From contig NW_027469118.1 in assembly GCF_051020765.1 (NCBI RefSeq), positions 62,001 to 126,000 on the forward strand: a DNA stretch of 64,000 nucleotides, given 5' to 3'. Both the position numbers and the translations under genes were made by a program. Below, piece by piece: positions 17,315 to 27,855 of this stretch. Origin of the DNA: Lasioglossum baleicum. Lineage: Eukaryota; Arthropoda; Insecta; Hymenoptera; Halictidae. The notes beneath the pieces are model-generated. The model was not told where the DNA came from, ran no database searches, and saw nothing but the letters and a program-made list of their open reading frames with translations. The first letter of the stretch is position 1. Every line of letters begins with the position of its first letter.

Positions 17315-19301
17315 TGTCACGTCCGTCACTGTGTTTTTGTTACAGGTACCAGGAGAGAGAAAAGAGAACAGTGACAGACGGACGGTTGAGATATTATGAT
17401 TAAAATGAGGAGTGGTCTTTCGTGCCGAGACAGCCGCGGGCTGTCATATGCACTAGGACGACCGATATTGCTATGGATGCAGTCAAGAAGAGAACGTCCG
17501 ACGCGGTTACAAGAAGTGTCCCGACAAGAATCACGCGCGAGATGATGCAACGAAAACGGTGAGTTTACAGGATTCAGCAATTATACAAGACATTATACGA
17601 CTCACCGCAATGCTGTATTAACGCCTAATAATATTGTTGCAGCAGGAACTGGCGGTACTGGCAGTAGGTGTCGTACATCGGGTCTTCTATACAGATGTCC
17701 TCGAGGTGGGGAAGATCTGGCAGAGTTGCTGCTGCTCGGTTCGGGACGACATTAGTGGCCTTGGATGCTGGCCGCAAGACGACACGTTGATGAGTTGGCA
17801 GAGGAACGTCACTGATGATTCGGCAACGGACCCTGGGAACGATGATCGTGTCTCGGCTGTCGTCGTCGTCGGCTATGTCGATCACCTCTGGACGATCGAC
17901 CGGATGCAGAACTGGCGTCGGAGCTCGCGAGAGGTCCGCGTGGTTGACCTCTTTAGGAAGGCTGCAAGGGCAACCGTATACAGAAACGTAATCGGACGCG
18001 TCACACGGAATGTGCTCGGTGGTTCCCAGAAGTTCTGTCCACTCGGTAGTGGCAATGATTTGATCGAGCACCGCTTTATTTCTCAACGCGCGTCTCAATT
18101 TAGCAAGTTGATACTTGCGTCCCGCTCGACGTGGGCGTCGCATGGGTAAGGAATAGTAATGATGGAATATTAATAATATAATGAAAATGAACTTCCACTT
18201 GTTATTAACCTTTTTGGTAGTTAACTCGCTTCACGTCTATAGTGGCGGCTCAGCGTTTCCACTGCGCTCTTTAGACCAATTCTAGACGTGGCACGAGAAC
18301 TTCTTTATGACTCGCTTCAAATTCCTTATTGGCGGCTCAGCGTTTCCACTGCGCACTTTAGACCAAGTCCGGATATGTCACGAGTTTAATATATTCGATG
18401 CAAGAACTGAATTGGAAGATGGTGTTGAACTAACACAAGAATAACAAGATCGAAGCACTGGTATAACAACGATATATATTAAATAAGAACTGGTAAGTAC
18501 ACTGGTATACAATATGTAAGTAGTATTATAATAGGAGTAGTAATTGGATTAATGAATAATGGATATAGTAATATGTTGTAGGAATAATGTATGAGTTGAG
18601 TTGAGTTGAGTTAGAATTGGAATTGGAATTGGAATTAGGAGTGAAGGATCGACACACTTCACTTTCGCGGAGCTAGACTGAACACGTCTGCTCTTGAAGT
18701 CGGAAGAAGCCGGACTGGAACGTCCGTGCGAGTCGCTCGCTTGGAGCGGACCGTTCGAGTCGCTGTCTGGAGGCGGACTGCTCGAGTCGCGAGATGGAGG
18801 CGGACTCATGCAAGCGCCTGCTCTGCCTTGCCTCCTTCGTTCGGAGTGGGGATAGCTGACGCTGCAGTCTCTTTGTTCTTCAGTCGTCGGAGTGGGAGAA
18901 CCGCTGACGCAGCAGCGTCTTCGCTCCCGGGGACTGCACGTGCATTTCTGCTGACGCTGCAGTCTCGTGGCTGTCCTATTGCCCTCTACGAGCGTGGGAC
19001 TGCTGATGCAGCAGTCTTTGGACTTCTCGACGTTTCTAGAAGCTTCTAGATGCTTCCAGAGTGATGCAATACTTTATTGCATTATGTGTCGTGGTGATGG
19101 GTTGAAACTGAGGTAAGGTGTTGATCAAGGTGAAGTTATGGTGATGGGTAGAAACGGAGATAAGGATTAGAACAATAGAATATATGAGATCTTAATATTA
19201 TGCTCTTATGTCTAGGGGACGGTGTGTGGATCTTATGTAGATCAGACCTTGTATACATAGTGTGTGTACAAGGCCAACGTCGTACATCGGACGACGTAAC
19301 A
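17315..19301 (-). repeat. A2 3' LTR
   Basis: 1987 bp, complete, same length as the A2 5' LTR. It carries all family A landmarks, including the heat-shock-like array at 19034-19056. Confidence 0.93.
17625..18143 (-). CDS. LTR-encoded SIM-like protein, family A (A2 3' LTR)
   Basis: 172 aa, ATG to TAG, identical in protein to the A2 5' LTR copy at 25119-25637. VIDIADDDDSRDT segment intact. Confidence 0.72.
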   Translation of the reverse strand: MRRPRRAGRKYQLAKLRRALRNKAVLDQIIATTEWTELLGTTEHIPCDASDYVSVYGCPCSLPKEVNHADLSRAPTPVLHPVDRPEVIDIADDDDSRDTIIVPRVRCRIISDVPLPTHQRVVLRPASKATNVVPNRAAATLPDLPHLEDICIEDPMYDTYCQYRQFLLQQYY

Positions 19302-19345
19302 CCTCCCAACGCGGAAAAGAAATTTCTTACAAGGAAGAAATTTCT
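19302..19345 (-). promoter_or_regulatory. Pre-PPT hairpin and polypurine tract, A2
   Basis: Minus strand: 11-bp stem (19335-19345 with 19318-19328) with a 6-nt loop, then the GGGAGG tract next to the LTR start. Same sequence as A1. Confidence 0.7.
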
Positions 19346-19367
19346 CGCTCAACACTCGATCTCACAC

Positions 19368-21449
19368 TCATTCATGCGACGCATCGTCCGGGGGTACTCC
19401 GCGCAGGGAGCACAGTTCTCGGCGAGTATTTCCTATATTTGTACGAAACACTGGTCGCACTGAAATGTTATCGGTGTCGGCACGTGGGGCTGGTTTTGTA
19501 ATGTCCGACAAGTCGTATTCGCAATGTTCATTTTTCGACTGTCTTTTCTCGGGGTTTAGGGTGGGTGGGGAATCACTTTGTTCACTAACACTTTCACTTG
19601 CACTTTTCCTGTATCTTGCTGCATACGTGTAAGTATTGTCCTTTTGCTTCAGGAAGATGAAGAATCTTGTGAGGGAGCTCCATACGGCGACTGCTAGATG
19701 CAAACTCCATCCGTAAAGTGAGTGCAATGCAATACCATTGATTATGGTACTTATGATAGTCTTTATTGTTCGGATTGCTATATATATTCCTAGCACTCCG
19801 GCACTGATTGAACCAAATGTGGTGAATCCTGACCACAGTTTTTGTGCTGTTGACTCCGCTATCTGTTGCAGGGAGTTTTCGTCAAGCAGGTTGAACATAT
19901 TAACGTTCCCTGTTGCGTAATCTCTGCCGGATGCTCCTTGGGCGATAGAATTTATTACGGCCACTCTTTCCACTGGAAACATGATGTGGTCCTGTAGTTT
20001 GTTGAGATCCTCTTGGGAATAAATTCCGCCTGTTGCGATATTTGTTGGATCCACGTACTTCCACGTGGGTTTGATGAGCGGTTGTAATGTTGCTGGGGCA
20101 ACGGTCTCTGTGAGTGACGGCGTTAAACGATACCAAATTCCGTTTATTTTGTAGAGAGGCGGCAGGAGTTCATTGCATGGCTTTTCTGTACCTGTGGCAA
20201 CTATAATATGGTCTCCTGGCTTTAAGAACTTGGAAGAATTCTGGTAAGTGATCGGAAGTTCATCGAAACACTTATCCGTTTTCCGAACTTGTACGGTTAC
20301 TGGAATGCACTTTATAATATGCACCACTTCTCCAGCTGGAACTGCGACGAATCCTGGTTCTCGCATAATGGCAGCTGCTATTTCTTCCGGTGATGAGTGT
20401 AACATCGTTAGTGCGTTTTGAAGGACCTGTTTCTCCAGTTCGCACTTTTGCCGGATGACATCCTGGTACAACTGGGTAAGTTGACTTTTCAGATGTTTTT
20501 CTACGTAGATGAACTTACTATTCACGTAGGTGAATATGTCCAGATTGCTTACTATGGTGTGAGTGCGTTCCTTGAATTTACCGGACAAACTTGTATCCAG
20601 AATAAAGAGCTTGGGGTGCTCCGTGCGAATAATAATATAACCGCAAATTGATGTACGACCAGATTCTGTCAACGCGAATGTGGTGTCTTCAGATTCCACC
20701 ATATATAGTGTAGGTGAGAACTTTGTCTTTGTAGAAACTCTGGTAGCTAGTCCTTCGTAGAGAACGTCGTAGCTATTGAACTTGCAGTAATCGTTGGGAA
20801 CAACGTCCCAGAATGTATGTCCATCTTGCGTATCAAGGCAGCTTCCTTTTGTGAAGGAGCATATTTGTCCTGACTGTAGATGGATCTGACCTGTAGAGAG
20901 CTTCACTGTTGCTGTGTAGTCCCTCAGGGTTATTCGAACAATGGCCTGTACAACGACACTGGTCCAAGTGCCGAATGGGTCGTTGTACGTTGTTCCCGCG
21001 CATTGCCCGTTATTTTGAAGTTCTCCCGCCAATGTGAGGCTGCGGGATGTAGTAGAATTGGGCTGGACTCCCGTGACCTGGGCGGTCGGAGTGATGAGGA
21101 TTGTTCCGGTCTTCTGCAACTCGGAACAGGTTTCACTGGTGGTTGCCAGTAAATATTCCTGTCGTCCGTTCGTGACGATGGAAACATGTGAGTGCATGCC
21201 ACAATAGAATATCGTGCGGTCGATTTCTATGTGGCACTGGATTACTCTCGTCTGAGTAAACTCTGCTAGTTGTAGCAATTGGATTTTTACTGAGTCCTCC
21301 GTGGGCTTGATTTCTTCAGGCTCGCAATCAGGAATATCGATGATGGAGAACGTTGTCGTGTTCAGTGTAGATCCTCCACAATCGTATCCGATGAGGGTGT
21401 ACACTCGCGTGGCTATAGAGAGTAAGATGGCAACTTGGATCGGCTGCAT
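19368..21449 (-). CDS. env: Env glycoprotein (chuvirus-like), A2
   Basis: Internal ATG at 21447-21449 gives 693 aa: a short hydrophobic N-terminal segment (MQPIQVAILLSIATRVYTLI) resembling a signal peptide, a Cys-rich ectodomain with several N-X-S/T sites, a hydrophobic C-terminal region with two membrane-type stretches (about 19610-19800), and a cytoplasmic tail shared with the pol element. The ectodomain character (YDCGG start, CHIEIDRTIFYCGMHSH, DHIMFPVERVAVIN) resembles Chuviridae-type glycoproteins captured by arthropod retroelements; this is recognition from memory. I see no R-X-K/R-R furin site as expected for baculovirus-F-type errantivirus Env. Probable role: membrane fusion/entry of particles. 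Confidence 0.7.
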   Translation of the reverse strand: MQPIQVAILLSIATRVYTLIGYDCGGSTLNTTTFSIIDIPDCEPEEIKPTEDSVKIQLLQLAEFTQTRVIQCHIEIDRTIFYCGMHSHVSIVTNGRQEYLLATTSETCSELQKTGTILITPTAQVTGVQPNSTTSRSLTLAGELQNNGQCAGTTYNDPFGTWTSVVVQAIVRITLRDYTATVKLSTGQIHLQSGQICSFTKGSCLDTQDGHTFWDVVPNDYCKFNSYDVLYEGLATRVSTKTKFSPTLYMVESEDTTFALTESGRTSICGYIIIRTEHPKLFILDTSLSGKFKERTHTIVSNLDIFTYVNSKFIYVEKHLKSQLTQLYQDVIRQKCELEKQVLQNALTMLHSSPEEIAAAIMREPGFVAVPAGEVVHIIKCIPVTVQVRKTDKCFDELPITYQNSSKFLKPGDHIIVATGTEKPCNELLPPLYKINGIWYRLTPSLTETVAPATLQPLIKPTWKYVDPTNIATGGIYSQEDLNKLQDHIMFPVERVAVINSIAQGASGRDYATGNVNMFNLLDENSLQQIAESTAQKLWSGFTTFGSISAGVLGIYIAIRTIKTIISTIINGIALHSLYGWSLHLAVAVWSSLTRFFIFLKQKDNTYTYAARYRKSASESVSEQSDSPPTLNPEKRQSKNEHCEYDLSDITKPAPRADTDNISVRPVFRTNIGNTRRELCSLRGVPPDDASHE

Positions 21450-23462
21450 GATTACAGTTTCGTGTGTGTCTAAGGACTGACGGTCTTCTGAGGCGATTGC
21501 TGCTTCGGAGGAGCGGTGTTGCGATGTGATATGCTGATCTTCCAGTGGTGGAAGGAGATTTTGCTGACCAGAGGTTTCGTATTTCGCTCGTTTAATCTGG
21601 TAGGGGTATCTGTTATCGCGAGGGTACTCGGATTTATATTTCTTTCTTGCTGACGCGCATTTCGCTGTAGCGCAGAGATTAATTTTATCGTATTTGTTTC
21701 GCTTCGCATGGCAACGTGCAGATGGAAGTTGAAAGGAATCGAGTTTCTGTGGATCATCAAAGATATGATTTCGAAGTAAGTTATGAAGTTCTTTTACTTT
21801 GGAGGCTTTGATATCCTTCTCTGGTTTAGAACTGTCGCTGGATTTATTGTGCAATATAGAACAGACCTGCTTACATATGGGTCTTGAAGATCTTTGATTG
21901 TCGTAGGAATGGAGTTGGTCTTGGAATTGATCGGGCTGGTTACCGGAGTTAGAATAAGGATCGGGCTGGTTACCGGAGTTAGAATAAGAATCGGGCTGGT
22001 TACCGGAGTTAGTATGAGAATCGGGCTGGTTACCGGAGTCAGTATGAGAATCGGGCTGGTTACCGGAGTTAGTATAATGATCGGGCTGGTTACCGGAGTT
22101 AGTATAAGAATCGGGCTGGTTACCGGAGTTAGTAATGTCGGGATGGTTACCGAATGCGTCGGGATGATACCCGGCAGTAGAATGGTCGGGATGGTTCCCG
22201 AATACGTCGGGATGGTTCCCGGAATTAGAATGGTCGGGATGGTTACCGAATACGTCGGGATGATACCCGGAATTAGTAAGGTCGGGATGGTTACCGAATA
22301 CGTCGGGATAGTACCCGGAATTAGAAAGGTCGGGATGGTTACCGAATGCGTCGGGATGATACCCGGAATTAGAAAGGTCGGAAGAGTACGACTCGATTTC
22401 TTCCATCTCCAATGGGGGCAATCGAAATGAAACTCTTTCCGACGAGGTGTTAAAACACCGGAGGCTCGCTTTGCCTTTACGATTGGTGACGACGCAGTCA
22501 CCCAGGAATACATCCGGCGCTACGTTAACACGGCGGATATATCCCTGTTTAGGTCCTTCGACGTCGACCGCTATGCACGCAACGGTACGAGGTTCGAGGA
22601 CGAATTCTTCGGATTTCGGAGGAGTCTTTGTTCGGACTCGATCCTCACGCTCCACGATCCGACTTCTCGCAGTGTACTCCGATATCTCTCGAGTCTCCTT
22701 CGATTCCGGCCGGCTTTTCACGGCGTTTTTCTCTAGGGAGTACTCGATCGAATCCCGAGGAGGCATTGAAATAACCTCCGTCACCGGGGCTCTGCAAGGT
22801 CTGACCGCGGGTGCACGAGGATTTGAGGAAGACACTCGAACGTTCCTTGCCGAATGTTCCCTACGCTCGACGGCTGGAGTTTTAACGAGATCGTTGGTCA
22901 TAGACGAAGGCATTGAAATAACCTCTGCTGCCAATTTATCGCGAGGCTCAGCCGTGGGTGCGCAAGGGTTCGAGAAGGGAACCCGAATGTTTCCTATCGT
23001 AATGTATTCATTCGCAAATGAGATCTCGGCTCCTGTTCTGAAGAAGGGAGAACCGAGGATTCCGTCGATGTTAATTGGGAAGCTTTCTCCCAAGACATGA
23101 AATTCGACAGGGTTTTGACCCTGTAAGTGTATTTTAATTTGACCGAGAGTTGGAATGGATCCCTCGGTTATTCCTTGGACTTCTATAGTGTTCGTATGAT
23201 CTATAGGTAGATTTGGTTCTAGACTTGACGCACGAATTAAATTGATCTCCGAACCCGTGTCCAACAAAAATTCACACTTCTTTTGTAATTGAGGGGCGGA
23301 GATTTTTACGCGCGGAATTGGTGAGTCTGCAGCAAGATTTACTGCTGAGACGAATCGTCGGACTGGTCGTTCGTCCGGATAGCTGTTTGGGTGCGGGCTG
23401 TAGTTTGGGTTGAAGATGCGGCCTCCCGCCTGGGGTTGGCTTCGGTCGGGAGGCCGGACTCG
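19368..23462 (-). CDS. Protease-linker-Env fusion frame, A2
   Basis: One uninterrupted frame, -1 to gag, entered at the slippery site (23462). Order: aspartic protease LLDTGSEINLI at the 23267 end, NGILGSPFF, charged region, tandem repeat (about 21930-22380), a basic linker specific to env-type copies (about 21480-21925), then env in the same frame without a stop. RT, RNase H and integrase are absent. Products could be a Gag-protease-Env fusion by frameshifting and/or a separate Env from its own internal ATG. Intact length plus near-identical LTRs argue that this is a functional arrangement rather than a decayed copy. Confidence 0.9.
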   Translation of the reverse strand, partial: RVRPPDRSQPQAGGRIFNPNYSPHPNSYPDERPVRRFVSAVNLAADSPIPRVKISAPQLQKKCEFLLDTGSEINLIRASSLEPNLPIDHTNTIEVQGITEGSIPTLGQIKIHLQGQNPVEFHVLGESFPINIDGILGSPFFRTGAEISFANEYITIGNIRVPFSNPCAPTAEPRDKLAAEVISMPSSMTNDLVKTPAVERREHSARNVRVSSSNPRAPAVRPCRAPVTEVISMPPRDSIEYSLEKNAVKSRPESKETREISEYTARSRIVEREDRVRTKTPPKSEEFVLEPRTVACIAVDVEGPKQGYIRRVNVAPDVFLGDCVVTNRKGKASLRCFNTSSERVSFRLPPLEMEEIESYSSDLSNSGYHPDAFGNHPDLSNSGYYPDVFGNHPDLTNSGYHPDVFGNHPDHSNSGNHPDVFGNHPDHSTAGYHPDAFGNHPDITNSGNQPDSYTNSGNQPDHYTNSGNQPDSHTDSGNQPDSHTNSGNQPDSYSNSGNQPDPYSNSGNQPDQFQDQLHSYDNQRSSRPICKQVCSILHNKSSDSSKPEKDIKASKVKELHNLLRNHIFDDPQKLDSFQLPSARCHAKRNKYDKINLCATAKCASARKKYKSEYPRDNRYPYQIKRAKYETSGQQNLLPPLEDQHITSQHRSSEAAIASEDRQSLDTHETVIMQPIQVAILLSIATRVYTLIGYDCGGSTLNTTTFSIIDIPDCEPEEIKPTEDSVKIQLLQLAEFTQTRVIQCHIEIDRTIFYCGMHSHVSIVTNGRQEYLLATTSETCSELQKTGTILITPTAQVTGVQPNSTTSRSLTLAGELQNNGQCAGTTYNDPFGTWTSVVVQAIVRITLRDYTATVKLSTGQIHLQSGQICSFTKGSCLDTQDGHTFWDVVPNDYCKFNSYDVLYEGLATRVSTKTKFSPTLYMVESEDTTFALTESGRTSICGYIIIRTEHPKLFILDTSLSGKFKERTHTIVSNLDIFTYVNSKFIYVEKHLKSQLTQLYQDVIRQKCELEKQVLQNALTMLHSSPEEIAAAIMREPGFVAVPAGEVVHIIKCIPVTVQVRKTDKCFDELPITYQNSSKFLKPGDHIIVATGTEKPCNELLPPLYKINGIWYRLTPSLTETVAPATLQPLIKPTWKYVDPTNIATGGIYSQEDLNKLQDHIMFPVERVAVINSIAQGASGRDYATGNVNMFNLLDENSLQQIAESTAQKLWSGFTTFGSISAGVLGIYIAIRTIKTIISTIINGIALHSLYGWSLHLAVAVWSSLTRFFIFLKQKDNTYTYAARYRKSASESVSEQSDSPPTLNPEKRQSKNEHCEYDLSDITKPAPRADTDNISVRPVFRTNIGNTRRELCSLRGVPPDDASHE

Positions 23463-24697
23463 TTTCCCGACCTCCTATTATTATTAAAAGCGCGCTTACG
23501 GCACTCGTGAATATCGTGCCCGGGGACTTTGCAGTAGTTGCAAAATTTGTTAGAGCTTGAAGGGCGATCTGTGCGACCATCGCGGTACGTGTTTTGGTCG
23601 CGAGGATTATTTTCCCATCGCCGTTGCGGCGTCGGGGAGCGATAAGAGTCCCGGTTTAAGTTTCTCGAGGACTGCTGAGACGAGTCCGGTCTGTTATCGC
23701 GGCGTTCTTGAGTTCGCTCTGGAATGTCACGAGCGGACTCGTACGTGGAACGCGGGCGATACGGCCGGTTATCAGAGAAGCTGACTCGTTTTTCTTCGCG
23801 GATCAGTTCTCGTCGACGAGTCTGGTCTGACTCATACTGCCTGTAAGCAGAGATGGCTGCTTCGAAAACAGTGGCAGGATTTCGCGAAGGGCAATGAAGC
23901 ACTTCGGCACGCAGCTGGGGAAGGAGACCTCGTAGAAAACAATCTACTACGAAACGATCCAGCTCTTCGTAATCAAGGCCAATATCTGTGGCATCTTGAA
24001 TCGCGGTTCGAAGGTCTTTAACGCGATTGATGAAGTCTAAGATGTGCTCGTTTGGAGCTTGGAGTACACTCGCGAGATCGCCACGGTACTGGTCAACGAA
24101 TTTGTATGGGCCCAGTACTGTTCGTAATTTCTCGCATAGTGCAGAAATTGTGAATATGTGCTGGCCTTCTATAGCGGCATAAGCACGATCGTGGAGTTTA
24201 TTGCAGAGCAATTTTGTGAGGGCACGCTCTGCAGTGGCCGGTACGGTGTCACGCGCGCGTTTGCATGCACGTATGAATTGTAGGACGGAAGACGAAGTTC
24301 CGTCGAATCTAGGGACAAGCTCGGCGGCTTGTTTTAGAGCGAAATTGCCAGTAGGTTCATACTGTGGGATTTCGCGTGGCTCTGGCGGTGAAGGTTCCCG
24401 CATATTAGAGACGTTACTAGGGCCTGGTGTAGGCGATTGTTGACGTAGGGTTTGACTCGTGATTTGGATGTTGCGAAGCTCTTTTCGTATTTCGTCGAGC
24501 ATATTCTTTTGGTTTTGTGCGTCTTCTTCATATTTGAGACGCAATTTGGCAATAAAATCAGTTTCTTCTTTGAGATATTGCTCTCTACGGGCGAGGTCTT
24601 GTGCGTATAGGAGTAGCTCTTCCTCGGTCATTGGAGGAAGGTCTGCGTTAGGATCTGCTTGGAGATCCCTTTGAGATCGCGTGATTGGGCGAGACAT
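23339..24697 (-). CDS. gag: Gag polyprotein, A2
   Basis: 452 aa, ATG to TAA, protein apparently identical to the A1 Gag (coiled-coil-like N-terminus, capsid region, Arg/Ser-rich stretch, single CCHC knuckle). The identity despite unrelated downstream cassettes is the main evidence that A1 and A2 are recent variants of one lineage. Confidence 0.95.
   Translation of the reverse strand: MSRPITRSQRDLQADPNADLPPMTEEELLLYAQDLARREQYLKEETDFIAKLRLKYEEDAQNQKNMLDEIRKELRNIQITSQTLRQQSPTPGPSNVSNMREPSPPEPREIPQYEPTGNFALKQAAELVPRFDGTSSSVLQFIRACKRARDTVPATAERALTKLLCNKLHDRAYAAIEGQHIFTISALCEKLRTVLGPYKFVDQYRGDLASVLQAPNEHILDFINRVKDLRTAIQDATDIGLDYEELDRFVVDCFLRGLLPQLRAEVLHCPSRNPATVFEAAISAYRQYESDQTRRRELIREEKRVSFSDNRPYRPRSTYESARDIPERTQERRDNRPDSSQQSSRNLNRDSYRSPTPQRRWENNPRDQNTYRDGRTDRPSSSNKFCNYCKVPGHDIHECRKRAFNNNRRSGNESGLPTEANPRREAASSTQTTARTQTAIRTNDQSDDSSQQ
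23420..23468 (-). promoter_or_regulatory. -1 ribosomal frameshift signal, A2
   Basis: Minus strand: GGGAAAC (23468 to 23462), 6-nt spacer, stem 23447-23455 with 23420-23428, 9 perfect pairs. Confidence 0.85.
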
Positions 24698-24787
24698 TTT
24701 GGAGGATATAAATGAGATTTAAAATGTGAATTTCGTACTGACACGCGTCGGGGCTTATCAATGCAAATATCGGCGACCACTTCGATG

Positions 24788-24804
24788 TCCTACCGACTGC
24801 GCCA
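24788..24804 (-). other. Primer-binding site, A2
   Basis: Minus-strand TGGCGCAGTCGGTAGGA, 4 nt inside the 5' LTR boundary; same tRNA-Ser type as A1. Confidence 0.8.
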
Positions 24805-24808
24805 AATT

Positions 24809-26795
24809 TGTCACGTCCGTCACTGTGTTTTTGTTACAGGTACCAGGAGAGAGAAAAGAGAACAGTGACAGACGGACGGTTGAGATATTATGATTAAAAT
24901 GAGGAGTGGTCTTTCGTGCCGAGACAGCCGCGGGCTGTCATATGCACTAGGACAACCGATATTGCTATGGATGCAGTCAAGAAGAGAACGTCCGACGCGG
25001 TTACAAGAAGTGTCCCGACAAGAATCACGCGCGAGATGATGCAACGAAAACGGTGAGTTTACAGGATTCAGCAATTATACAAGACATTATACGACTCACC
25101 GCAATGCTGTATTAACGCCTAATAATATTGTTGCAGCAGGAACTGGCGGTACTGGCAGTAGGTGTCGTACATCGGGTCTTCTATACAGATGTCCTCGAGG
25201 TGGGGAAGATCTGGCAGAGTTGCTGCTGCTCGGTTCGGGACGACATTAGTGGCCTTGGATGCTGGCCGCAAGACGACACGTTGATGAGTTGGCAGAGGAA
25301 CGTCACTGATGATTCGGCAACGGACCCTGGGAACGATGATCGTGTCTCGGCTGTCGTCGTCGTCGGCTATGTCGATCACCTCTGGACGATCGACCGGATG
25401 CAGAACTGGCGTCGGAGCTCGCGAGAGGTCCGCGTGGTTGACCTCTTTAGGAAGGCTGCAAGGGCAACCGTATACAGAAACGTAATCGGACGCGTCACAC
25501 GGAATGTGCTCGGTGGTTCCCAGAAGTTCTGTCCACTCGGTAGTGGCAATGATTTGATCGAGCACCGCTTTATTTCTCAACGCGCGTCTCAATTTAGCAA
25601 GTTGATACTTGCGTCCCGCTCGACGTGGGCGTCGCATGGGTAAGGAATAGTAATGATGGAATATTAATAATATAATGAAAATGAACTTCCACTTGTTATT
25701 AACCTTTTTGGTAGTTAACTCGCTTCACGTCTATAGTGGCGGCTCAGCGTTTCCACTGCGCTCTTTAGACCAATTCTAGACGTGGCACGAGAACTTCTTT
25801 ATGACTCGCTTCAAATTCCTTATTGGCGGCTCAGCGTTTCCACTGCGCACTTTAGACCAAGTCCGGATATGTCACGAGTTTAATATATTCGATGCAAGAA
25901 CTGAATTGGAAGATGGTGTTGAACTAACACAAGAATAACAAGATCGAAGCACTGGTATAACAACGATATATATTAAATAAGAACTGGTAAGTACACTGGT
26001 ATACAATATGTAAGTAGTATTATAATAGGAGTAGTAATTGGATTAATGAATAATGGATATAGTAATATGTTGTAGGAATAATGTATGAGTTGAGTTGAGT
26101 TGAGTTAGAATTGGAATTGGAATTGGAATTAGGAGTGAAGGATCGACACACTTCACTTTCGCGGAGCTAGACTGAACACGTCTGCTCTTGAAGTCGGAAG
26201 AAGCCGGACTGGCACGTCCGTGCGAGTCGCTCGCTTGGAGCGGACCGTTCGAGTCGCTGTCTGGAGGCGGACTGCTCGAGTCGCGAGATGGAGGCGGACT
26301 CATGCAAGCGCCTGCTCTGCCTTGCCTCCTTCGTTCGGAGTGGGGATAGCTGACGCTGCAGTCTCTTTGTTCTTCAGTCGTCGGAGTGGGAGAACCGCTG
26401 ACGCAGCAGCGTCTTCGCTCCCGGGGACTGCACGTGCATTTCTGCTGACGCTGCAGTCTCGTGGCTGTCCTATTGCCCTCTACGAGCGTGGGACTGCTGA
26501 TGCAGCAGTCTTTGGACTTCTCGACGTTTCTAGAAGCTTCTAGATGCTTCCAGAGTGATGCAATACTTTATTGCATTATGTGTCGTGGTGATGGGTTGAA
26601 ACTGAGGTAAGGTGTTGATCAAGGTGAAGTTATGGTGATGGGTAGAAACGGAGATAAGGATTAGAACAATAGAATATATGAGATCTTAATATTATGCTCT
26701 TATGTCTAGGGGACGGTGTGTGGATCTTATGTAGATCAGACCTTGTATACATAGTGTGTGTACAAGGCCAACGTCGTACATCGGACGACGTAACA
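24809..26795 (-). repeat. A2 5' LTR
   Basis: 1987 bp, complete. It ends at 26795 against the GGTA duplication and the continuing LTR B target sequence. Confidence 0.93.
25119..25637 (-). CDS. LTR-encoded SIM-like protein, family A (A2 5' LTR)
   Basis: 172 aa, ATG to TAG. As the copy in the 5' LTR of an intact element it lies between promoter and gag and is the one most likely to be translated in A2. Candidate donor GTGAG follows on the minus strand near 25099. Confidence 0.72.
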   Translation of the reverse strand: MRRPRRAGRKYQLAKLRRALRNKAVLDQIIATTEWTELLGTTEHIPCDASDYVSVYGCPCSLPKEVNHADLSRAPTPVLHPVDRPEVIDIADDDDSRDTIIVPRVRCRIISDVPLPTHQRVVLRPASKATNVVPNRAAATLPDLPHLEDICIEDPMYDTYCQYRQFLLQQYY

Positions 26796-27027
26796 GGTAT
26801 TTAGAACAAGTTTAGGAAAAGTCGTGGGTGAAGTAGTGATGGGTTTAAGATGTATTAGAATTAGAACAAGAGTTTGATAGCGATGGGTTTAAGAGATATT
26901 AGATTTAGAACAAGAGTTTGATAGCGATGGGTTTAAGAGGTTGTTATGTACTTAGTATTTTAGTCTTAACCTAGAATCGAGGTACGGTCCTCGATTCGAC
27001 CAACGTCGGAGGTCGTCCGACGTAACA
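26796..27027 (-). repeat. Family B LTR, U3-side fragment (part 2, minus strand)
   Basis: Continuation of the LTR B split by A2, ending at the LTR start (complement of TGTTACGTCGGACGACC). The LTR B terminus abuts the interior of the A3 3' LTR. Confidence 0.85.
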
Positions 27028-27789
27028 ATATGTAAGTAATATTATAATAGGAGTAGTAATTGGATTAATGAATAATGGATATAGTAATATGTTGTAGGAA
27101 TAATGTATGAGTTGAGTTGAGTTGAGTTAGAGTTGGAATTGGAATTGGAATTAGGAGTGAAGGATCGACACACTTCACTTTCGCGGAGCTAGACTGAACA
27201 CGTCTGCTCTTGAAGTCGGAAGAAGCCGGACTGGCACGTCCGTGCGAGTCGCTCGCTTGGAGCGGACCGTTCGAGTCGCTGTCTGGAGGCGGACTGATGC
27301 AAGCGCCTGCTCTGCCTTGCCTCCTTCGTTCGGAGTGGGGATAGCTGACGCTGCAGTCTCTTTGTTCTTCAGTCGTCGGAGTGGGAGAACCGCTGACGCA
27401 GCAGCGTCTTCGCTCCCGGGGACTGCACGTGCATTTCTGCTGACGCTGCAGTCTCGTGGCTGTCCTATTGCCCTCTACGAGCGTGGGACTGCTGATGCAG
27501 CAGTCTTTGGACTTCTCGACGTTTCTAGAAGCTTCTAGATGCTTCCAGAGTGATGCAATACTTTATTGCATTATGTGTCGTGGTGATGGGTTGAAACTGA
27601 GGTAAGGTGTTGATCAAGGTGAAGTTATGGTGATGGGTAGAGACGGAGATAAGGATTAGAACAATAGAATAATGAGATCTTAATATTATGCTCTTATGTC
27701 TAGGGGACGGTGTATGGATCTTATGTAGATCAGACCTTGTATACATAGTGTGTGTACAAGGCCAACGTCGTACATCGGACGACGTAACA
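27028..27789 (-). repeat. A3 3' LTR, U3 part
   Basis: The first 762 bp of LTR A on the minus strand; contains the heat-shock-like array at 27523-27545. The rest, including the ORF, is lost at the LTR B boundary. Confidence 0.88.
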
Positions 27790-27855
27790 CCTCCCAACGC
27801 GGAAAAGAAATTTCTTACACGGGAGAAATTTCTCGCTCAACACTCGCTTTCACAT

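Larger units (their letters stand above)
17315..26795 (-). mobile_element. Element A2: intact, gag plus protease-env fusion, no RT or integrase
   Basis: 9481-bp minus-strand element with 1987-bp LTRs at both ends and a 4-bp target duplication GGTA (17311-17314 and 26796-26799) within an LTR B. I see only about two differences between the LTRs (near 17459 and 18719), so insertion is very recent. Gag and protease match A1 almost exactly; between the tandem repeat and the C-terminal tail, RT-RNase H-integrase is replaced by a linker and env. With no polymerase of its own it must have been copied and integrated in trans. Confidence 0.93.
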
